A stretch of DNA of 64,000 bases. It comes from Liolophura sinensis (taxonomy: Eukaryota > Mollusca > Polyplacophora > Chitonida > Chitonidae). A program made the position numbers and the translations under genes. The notes below the pieces were generated by a model. The model was not told where the DNA came from. It did no database searches and worked only from the letters and a program-made list of their open reading frames with translations. Shown here in pieces: positions 59,601 to 64,000 of this stretch (position 1 is the first letter of the stretch; every line of letters starts with the position of its first letter). The stretch spans positions 29,977,979-30,041,978 of the forward strand of contig NC_088302.1 of assembly GCF_032854445.1 (NCBI RefSeq), read 5' to 3'.

Positions 59601-61512
59601 TCACAATGTAACAGGGGTGATTGGGGTTGGCGGGAATAGGTGTGATTGGGGTTGGTGGGAATAGGGTGATTGAGGTTGGTGGGAATAGGGGTGATTGGGG
59701 TTGATGGGAATAGGGGAGATTGGATTGGTGGGAATAGGGGTGATTGGGGTTGGTGGGAATAGGTGTGATTGGGGTTGATGTGAATAGGGGAGATTGGATT
59801 GGTGGGAATAGGGGTGATTGGGGTTGGTGGGAATAGGGTGATTGGGGTTGGTGGGAATAGGGGTGATTTGGGTTGGTGGGAATAAGGGTGATAGGGGTTG
59901 GTGGGAATAGGTGTGATTGGGGTTGATGGGAATAGGGATGATTGGGGTTGATGGGAATAGGGGCGATTGGGGTTGGTAGGAATAGGGGTGATTTGGGTTG
60001 TTGGGAATAGGGGTGGGAATAGTATAAATAGAATATGACTTATGTCTGCGGAATAAGGGTGATAGGGGTTGGTGGGGATAGGGGTGATTGGGGTTGATGG
60101 GAATAGGGGTGAGGGGGTTAGGTGGGAATAAGGGTGATTGGGGTTGATGGAATAGGGGTGATTGGAGTTGGTGGGGTGGAGTTGGTGACACAAGCTTACA
60201 CGCTATACCTGGGCTTTGATGTCCTTGTTTCAATACGCAATCACAAGGCTAACGAAACAGTATACACCTCGCCACAAGACTGTCCTTAGCGATTGATATG
60301 CAAATATTTAAAGGAGTTCACACAAAACAGATTTTACAGATGTCTTCATCTATCGAGAAGAATGCAATTAACCTCAGATTAAAAAAAAAGAATAAAAAAG
60401 TAGATATAAGGTGAATGTTTCAAAAGCAATTGATTGTCAACATGCTTCATTTGTGAAACATCTTCAGTAGAAAATAAATGAAGGTAACAGAGTATAAATA
60501 GAATATGACTTATGTCTGCGAAATATATATTCGAATCAGTGAGCACACAGATTGACAATAGGCTACGTATACATGTGCGCTAATTGTATAGGACATAACA
60601 AATGGTATTAACAAGGGGAATGCAGTTCATCTTCCATGTTTTCTGTAAATGGTCACATGTTTGTGTATACATGTTTGACAAGCAAACAACAGGGGGAGTA
60701 ACTATGTAACATAGCCGTACGCAGGTACATCATGAGCTTCATCGAGCCGAGTCATTGTGCTGCGGAATAAAAAGACTTTAACTGCTCTTAAGACCGTTTT
60801 TTACGCTCAGTCAGTTACAGGCGACACAGCCGGTGCTGCCATTATGCTTGGCACTCCAGCAAAACGAAAAAAGAAAAACTAATTCCCACGATACCAGACC
60901 GCCAGCATTATTGTGGAAGAAAACTCGGCAGAGCCCGAGGGAAGCCAACTACCATCCACAGGTTGCTGGCAGTTCTTCCCATGTAATAATTTACTTCAAT
61001 ATTTTATGACATACAGTAATAGCTGATTATATAACCGAATTATATGTACCTACATCCCAGTGTTTGCCAGGTATTAACATGTGCACTATGTTAACTAGTT
61101 ACCTATTAAGGCTCAATGCCAGAGTAACTGCCAATAAACCTGTCAGTAGGCATCAGTCTTCAAAGAGGGCCATAAGTACACAAAGTCATAACACACTGGC
61201 AGCTGACACATACAGAAGCCGTCAAGTTCTCACAACTAATGTATTAGCACTACCTGGAGCTGAAAATCTGCCTCGAGCGATATTCCTGCCAAACTTCATA
61301 TACAATGACAGCAATCCTGTTTCACGAACCTATTAACATGCTACTCTGTAATAGCTTAATGAGAAACGAACAGGGTTACCAGGTATATAACACACAGTAA
61401 TTGATACATGTAGGTCTATACATATTCTCTATCAGAATACGATCTAGAATGTACAGTCGATAAACCATACCACTTACCCAGATGCCAATGTTATCCACCA
61501 GATCGTGGTCAT
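38414..61512 (-). CDS. Glycine-receptor-like Cys-loop anion channel subunit, eight exons
   Basis: A pentameric ligand-gated ion channel subunit in the plasma membrane, of the glycine/GABA-A branch. Eight exons join in phase to 426 residues. In order: signal peptide 1 to about 21 (MTTIWWITLASGLLSVVTVA); extracellular domain with Cys-loop C154-C168 (13 residues between, CNMDLRRFPMDRQHC); loop-C disulphide C214-C225 (10 between, as in vertebrate glycine receptors); M1 about 239-260; M2 about 266-288 with PARV at its start, the anion-selectivity signature; M3 about 299-321; a short cytoplasmic loop of about 75 residues; M4 about 398-417. Loop-D R82 and S145/R147 are conserved. Several glycine-contact and pore residues differ (see finding), so the ligand is open. 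It could be annotated glycine receptor alpha-like or an invertebrate chloride channel. Confidence 0.93.
38692..38900. repeat. 33-bp minisatellite next to channel exon 8
   Basis: About six copies built on CTGTGGCTTCAAGGAAAACA and TAAGAAGAAT, with a 33-bp period in the best part and decay to the right. It starts some 55 bp upstream (in transcript sense) of the exon 8 acceptor and could lie near the branch-point region. Confidence 0.88.
39267..39664 (-). CDS. Channel exon 7 (M1, M2, M3)
   Basis: The acceptor on the minus strand is GTTTGCAG before GTAGTCACACC, preceded by a poly(T) run, and the donor is ATACAG/GTATCT. The exon is 398 nt. It encodes SSHTCIYTKFKLHRR, then M1, PARVSLSLLCVLTMTTQSS (M2), SYIKSLDVWLF (M2-M3 loop into M3) and the start of the cytoplasmic loop. 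Confidence 0.95.
41695..41965. repeat. 37-bp minisatellite in channel intron 6
   Basis: Six to seven copies of a unit with GAGCAAACAGCAGATATGTG and ATGCATACTCTGAG, spaced 36-38 bp (near 41731, 41769, 41806, 41842, 41879 and 41917). Frames on the minus strand read through it (ITYLLFAL repeated), but this is a repeat artefact. Confidence 0.9.
43048..43125. repeat. Short tandem repeat, about 26-28 bp, three copies
   Basis: Three copies of GTCTCTATAAGGGAACGTG and AGG, the last ones with GTCACTATTAGGGAAC. It is intronic. Confidence 0.85.
43690..43860 (+). mobile_element. Degenerate SINE, family C
   Basis: Box-B-like GAAAGTTCGAATCCAG is followed by GTAGGTTTTCTGGCCATGCG, ATTAAACCAGTTTGACTGGC and GTCATATACGTGAAAGTTTC. 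The order of these pieces is shared with 48215-48425 and the head of 29645-29950. There is no clear tail. Confidence 0.5.
44744..44881 (-). CDS. Channel exon 6 (loop B to loop C)
   Basis: The acceptor on the minus strand is CATATTGCAG before ATGGCTTG, and the donor TATAA/GTAAGT. The exon is 138 nt and goes from phase 1 to phase 1. It encodes GLTTEEIKFDWMYDRDPV onward, ending ISFGNCTAAYSI, with the first cysteine of the loop-C pair (C214). Confidence 0.92.
47036..47256. mobile_element. MITE family M1, copy 2
   Basis: TTCTGTTGTCTGAGTGATGA near 47052 mirrors GCATCACTCAGACAACAGAC near 47219, within ends of about 45 bp. The interior is AT-rich and shares ATCTTTGTGTTGAATTA with copies 1 and 3. Confidence 0.85.
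47706..47805 (-). mobile_element. SINE family A, decayed 3' fragment
   Basis: GTATTTATTCAATTGACTGA, AAGGCCGTACTCGATACTTT and AAGGAACCGGAGTAAACC follow the order of the family A 3' domain in minus orientation, with many changes. Confidence 0.6.
47917..47999 (-). CDS. Channel exon 5 (Cys-loop)
   Basis: The acceptor on the minus strand is GTTGACCAG before GTTTCATTTG, and the donor is GAGCT/GTAAGT. The exon is 83 nt. It encodes FHLKLACNMDLRRFPMDRQH and CYMKIMS, which includes the family-defining Cys-loop. Confidence 0.95.
48215..48425 (+). mobile_element. Degenerate SINE, family C
   Basis: Box-B-like CTCAGGTTAAAATCCCG is followed by TATGAGGCTTGTTAGGTATC, TTTGGGCTCTCCTTCGGTTT, CTGCCTATAAACCTGACAGG and ACGACATTTAACCCC. 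It is older than the A and B copies; no target duplication was seen. Confidence 0.5.
48604..48630. repeat. (ATT)n microsatellite
   Basis: About eight TATTAT-type trinucleotide units in channel intron 4. Confidence 0.95.
49790..50010 (-). CDS. Channel exon 4 (loops D and A)
   Basis: The acceptor on the minus strand is GTATGCAG before GAATATACAG, and the donor is CAAAG/GTAATT. The exon is 221 nt. It encodes EYTADVYFRQRWEDPRL (loop D with R82), LWRPDPYFVN (loop A) and NGTIFFSQ leading to loop E. Confidence 0.95.
50467..50671. mobile_element. MITE family M1, copy 3
   Basis: TCAATTTTACTTGACTGTTG and TCTGAGTCATT at the left are mirrored by ATAACTCAGACTACTTTCTG and TTAAAATTAA at the right. The interior has ATCTTTGTGTTGAATTAAC as in copies 1 and 2. 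It directly abuts the repeat at 50672. Confidence 0.8.
50672..52256. repeat. Diverged long repeat R1, copy 1 (channel intron 3)
   Basis: Collinear with 56872-57942. Shared words in the same order include ACAGCACCTGGCTAAAA, CACTCCATGA(A/C)GTGACA, CGTTTAGTCAGCA, AAAATACAGTAAAATT, GTAATTTTGTAAACAT, TTTAATGCCGGT, and ACTTTGAATGGTAGTC. It carries insertions relative to copy 2. No coding region was recognised. Confidence 0.85.
52395..52970. repeat. Irregular tandem repeats in channel intron 3
   Basis: Many imperfect copies of a unit with TTTCTACCAGTACTGCA, GCACAACAACGTAGCG and GTACTTT, followed by about four copies of TTGTATGAATGCAGTGTCAC (20 bp). Open frames through it are not supported as genes. 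Confidence 0.85.
53556..53623 (-). CDS. Channel exon 3 (68 nt)
   Basis: The acceptor on the minus strand is CTGTTTTCAG before ATAGGATCACC, and the donor is ACATG/GTGAGT. It encodes RITHVDLSVYVQSLSGVNEI and NM, matching beta strands 1-2 of the extracellular domain. A 68-nt exon at this place is typical of the family. Confidence 0.93.
53867..53915 (+). mobile_element. SINE family A, short internal fragment
   Basis: GCTAGCAACCTGGGCTCTGT and CCGGTTTCCTCCCGCCGTCC match the middle of family A with a deletion. No tail or target duplication is seen. Confidence 0.55.
54041..54290. mobile_element. MITE family M1, copy 4 (diverged)
   Basis: CACTGTTAAAACTTATCTGT near 54039 and GGTTGTCTGGGATATTATA against GACATCACTCAGAAGATATA and GTTAACACAG at the right. 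The plan and length match copies 1-3, but identity is low. Confidence 0.6.
54296..54588. repeat. 149-bp tandem duplication
   Basis: CTTGTCCCCTCC begins at 54301 and again at 54450, and the two units are almost identical (AAGG against ACGG early in the unit). It runs to CATTCAGACAG. Because 149 is not a multiple of three, the frame that crosses it reads the second copy in another frame. It lies in channel intron 2. Confidence 0.93.
56342..56457 (-). CDS. Channel exon 2 (mature N-terminus)
   Basis: The acceptor on the minus strand is TGCATTTCAG before GCTGTTGTCC, and the donor is GACG/GTGAGT. The exon is 116 nt. It completes the signal peptide and encodes SKNTTLEELFDRLFNTSSYN and PGVRPTAND, a typical channel N-terminus with possible N-glycosylation at N24 and N36. 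Confidence 0.9.
56872..57942. repeat. Diverged long repeat R1, copy 2 (channel intron 1)
   Basis: The partner of 50672-52256 in the same orientation, shorter by several hundred bases. It begins GGACAAGACAGCACCTGG and ends GATGCTGTCTTTCACTTTAA. Confidence 0.85.
57943..59259. other. Channel intron 1, no recognised element
   Basis: CTTCATGAAACCGGTCCC near 57951 may be one end of an 8264-type MITE; no partner end was found. ATTT repeats lie near 58768. No exon is supported. Confidence 0.5.
59260..59348 (+). mobile_element. 5'-truncated SINE family A with 11-bp target duplication
   Basis: Only the last 89 bp of the SINE are present, from GTTTCCTCCCACCATAATGC to AAATAAATAAAT. CTTTGCGCGTA is at 59249-59259 and 59349-59359. 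Confidence 0.93.
59612..60180. repeat. G-rich minisatellite, about 20 copies of 25-29 bp
   Basis: Units of the type GGGGTGATTGGGGTTGGTGG and GAATA, with length variants. The strand is G-rich throughout, so G-quadruplex formation is plausible. Two long minus-strand frames (NPNHPYSHQP repeats) cross it; they look like a consequence of the repeat, not genes. It is interrupted at 60021-60050 by unique sequence. Confidence 0.95.
60890..60985 (-). mobile_element. SINE family A, internal fragment
   Basis: CCGCCAGCATTATTGTGGAA, ACTCGGCAGAGCCCGAGGGA and CCACAGGTTGCTGGCAGTTC match the middle of family A in minus orientation. Both ends are missing. Confidence 0.8.
61478..61512 (-). CDS. Channel exon 1 (start codon, signal peptide)
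   Basis: ATG at 61512 encodes MTTIWWITLAS and two bases, then a strong donor TCTGG/GTAAGT. Joined to exon 2 it makes a convincing signal peptide ending near VAGS. This is the only such start I saw upstream, but with a 5-kb intron the link is inferred. Confidence 0.75.
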
Positions 61513-64000
61513 AGCTATAAACTCTTTGGAAAAGTTTGAAATGGATGTTTCCTTTCGTTTGATAGCTTTATAAGCCTTGAAGTTGCAGTCGATTTTCGTC
61601 TACGAATTGAAGTCGCTTTAAGTCTCTCTGCCCCGATGATGTCCTTGGTAATGCTCGGTGATACCGTATCCAGCCAGTCTGTAACATTAAGCTATACTAG
61701 CGATTATTTCCAAGCCTAGCGGTCATGTAAGGCCAATGTCCTTTCACTGAGGTAACTCTTTGTATTCCGGTTCAGTATGCGGCCTTCCTAACAGAATCCA
61801 AACTTACGATAGGGCTTTGACGTCCCTGTAACACATGGCAGTTTTCGAATGTAATTTTTCACGTCCGACTGAAGGCCAGGTTGACTATTCCATCTTACAG
61901 TTTGGTTTCAATCTCATCAGGATTCAGACAGCCTGGTCTCTGTTGGACGGCAATCTAGTCCAAACAATGACATTTAATAATGCATGTGCGGAAAACTGCG
62001 CTGGGGATAAGCTGTAACCACAAAGGAGGCTTTCCTCAAGACAACGTACCGTGCAGGAGTCCTGCTGCTTCAGTAAGAGCAGCATTAATAATATACAAAC
62101 TCAGATAACCAGTCACTGAAGATGGTGCAGTCTTATCTCCAGCCAGATAACAAAGGTGCTGTCCTGATGATGATGAAATAAATGCCGAAATATTGAGCCG
62201 TCATGCAAGATGAAGCGTACGTTCTCTTTCGCTTTTCGGGTTATCAGTATACCACTCGTGATAGTGGATCTCCAGGTTTCACGATAACACAGGCCCGATG
62301 GCAGTGAAGACGAGGCGGCGATAGAACATCCTTCCTTGCTGCGTGCGAGCCACTGACCGAATTCTGTGCATTGTAGCTCTAATCAATGACATTAGGGAAG
62401 CTTTTGCTGCAGAGATAATGCCCTTTAACCGCGTCGATTGCTATGCTAATGTCTTTATAACAAATACAGGTTGGTTAAGGGTTATTGGTCTTCAATGTTC
62501 CAAAACACTGCAACATGTCTGAGGTGAGCAAGCCTTTACTAACACGATTTGTCTACGCTTAATCTAATAACTGGTGATCTATACGCTGAGGTCAAGGATG
62601 AGAACGTGGCTGGCTAACCCCTGCTAGACTTGGGCACTATTAAGGATGAGGGGTTTGAGAGGTGTCCCAATGTCCAAGGCATGTCCCTGGACACTCCAAT
62701 GCATACTTGGCCCTGGCGGTCCAGCAATAATGAAACATCTAGTTAAGAGACACGACTCGTCCGTCCCAAGGGGAAGAATCTATATACCAGATGTGCTTCA
62801 GCAGATGACATTGCCTATATATCTCGTTTAGTCCAGCGGATAGGTATGAAAGTCTTTATTATTATACAGATGTGCTCTGAGGCCTGAGCCATGCGGGAGA
62901 TGCGAGTGTAACAGCTGTTCGCATGAGTTTGTTGGTTCGCGTGGAGGGTTTAAAATCGCGTTCAACCGAACACTACTGTTTTGTCAGAGATGATGTCAGT
63001 ACGTGACAGGAGAAAATGCAAATGTAGTCATATGCAACAGAAGTGCTAAGAGATATATATCTTTATAATGAGTTTGTTAAACACAAGAGAGAAGGTCACT
63101 ATATACACGATGTACAGGTGTGCAGTATAGCACGCTCTGTCAGGTTATACCACGAAGGAAGACTAAAGTGTATAATGGTAAACAATATCAGTTTACGATA
63201 AAAGGCCGTTCTTTAAAAAAATGAGCAAATTATTCCTGTTAATGGCTGACACAGCTTTGAATCAAAACAAGCAAAAGAACTTACATTGTTAATATAGTAC
63301 TGAGGAGGCCATATTGTTGTACCTGACAGTGTTGTACACGCGAATAGGCCACCTCGGTTCCGGAGGGTGTGAGAATGTTGAGCTGAGCTGTTTTTGACAG
63401 CAGTATTTCAGGCATGACGGAGTATGTCCTGCATGCTGTTATCATACCTCATGTACTTCCATAGATGCTCGACTGGAAGCCAGGCTTAGCAGCATTTTTA
63501 CTACCGATTTTCTAAAAGTTTTCAGGCTGACAATTCTCCCCACCCTCAACCCCCAACCGAGAAGAGAATATAAGGCGCTGAGGTGCTCTTTCTGATCCAT
63601 TTTTGAATTTGTAGGGAAACTGTCCGCCAGTTTATCGGCGTTAATTGATTGTAGTAATGTTACCAAGGGAGTACCGGTGCACAGTAAATGTGTTGAGCTT
63701 TCAGGGCAATCCTTCACATATTAATATCTGTCATAATGAAATCATATAGACAAATCGGACCTACCAACATAATGCAAATCCTGAACAAATTAAACCGTTT
63801 TATTCAATTTCAGGTTACCCAACAAAAAATACAAGGTTTACATGTACATTTACTATGATTTTCTCAGAATGAGAAATACAATACAGAAATTCTGAAATTT
63901 CGGATTATTTTTCGGTTTTCCTATGAATTTAGTTGCTGGGAAACTGCTATAGACGTTTTACACATGCGTAGTTGATAAGAAGTTTGAAACTCCATTAGCA
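61513..64000. other. Upstream of the channel start; no gene supported
   Basis: Should contain the 5' UTR and perhaps the promoter of the channel gene. A 91-codon minus-strand frame at 63442-63717 is the only mildly gene-like stretch, but I recognise no family and see no paired splice sites. Confidence 0.45.

Noticed and set aside
59567-60233. Long minus-strand frames rich in Asn-Pro-His-Pro-Tyr repeats (about 210 codons)
   Set aside because: They lie wholly on a G-rich minisatellite with unit-length variation, two frames are open at once, and there is no splice or start context.
63442-63717. 91-codon minus-strand frame as an upstream exon or gene
   Set aside because: The composition is plausible but there are no paired splice sites, no known family and no link in phase to the channel gene.

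Overview
The window is eukaryotic nuclear DNA from an invertebrate, most likely a mollusc or other lophotrochozoan. The support is: small exons with GT-AG introns, AT-rich introns packed with tRNA-derived short interspersed elements (SINEs), many minisatellites, and animal-only gene families. The phylum is inferred from the general look of the repeats and proteins, because no search could be run. There are no operons, CRISPR arrays or bacterial features.

Layout. (1) About 1-8.7 kb, plus strand: the last six coding exons of a gene that starts before the window. The exons join in frame into 404 residues of a Ser/Pro-rich protein I do not recognise. (2) About 16.8-25.5 kb, minus strand: a four-exon archaemetzincin (AMZ1/AMZ2-type zinc metallopeptidase), apparently complete. 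(3) About 27.2-29.0 kb, plus strand: UQCRQ, the small subunit 8 of mitochondrial complex III, divergent from the archaemetzincin. (4) About 38.4-61.5 kb, minus strand: an eight-exon glycine-receptor-like Cys-loop anion channel of 426 residues, from signal peptide to fourth membrane segment. Almost all of the right-hand 23 kb is introns of this gene. The stretches 9-16 kb, 29-38 kb and 61.5-64 kb show no gene I can support.

The noncoding DNA is rich in repeats. A tRNA-derived SINE family (here 'A') with an (AAAT)n tail occurs about fifteen times; several copies have clear 9-14 bp target-site duplications. A second SINE family ('B') ends in (CACT)n, and a third, degenerate one ('C') seems to have formed a chimera with A. 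There are also small inverted-repeat elements of the MITE type (miniature inverted-repeat transposable elements; one family has four copies), a 384-bp element nested in a SINE with a 7-bp target duplication, and a diverged repeat of more than 1 kb present in two introns of the channel gene. Minisatellites of 18, 33, 37, 52, 54 and about 28 bp are present, plus a 149-bp tandem duplication.

The genes are not functionally linked as far as the sequence shows. I found no multi-gene undescribed system. The most interesting items are the channel's altered ligand-site and pore residues, the unrecognised gene at the left edge, and the repeat families. Exon boundaries were chosen by reading splice sites and phase by eye; all phases close exactly, but no transcript evidence was available.
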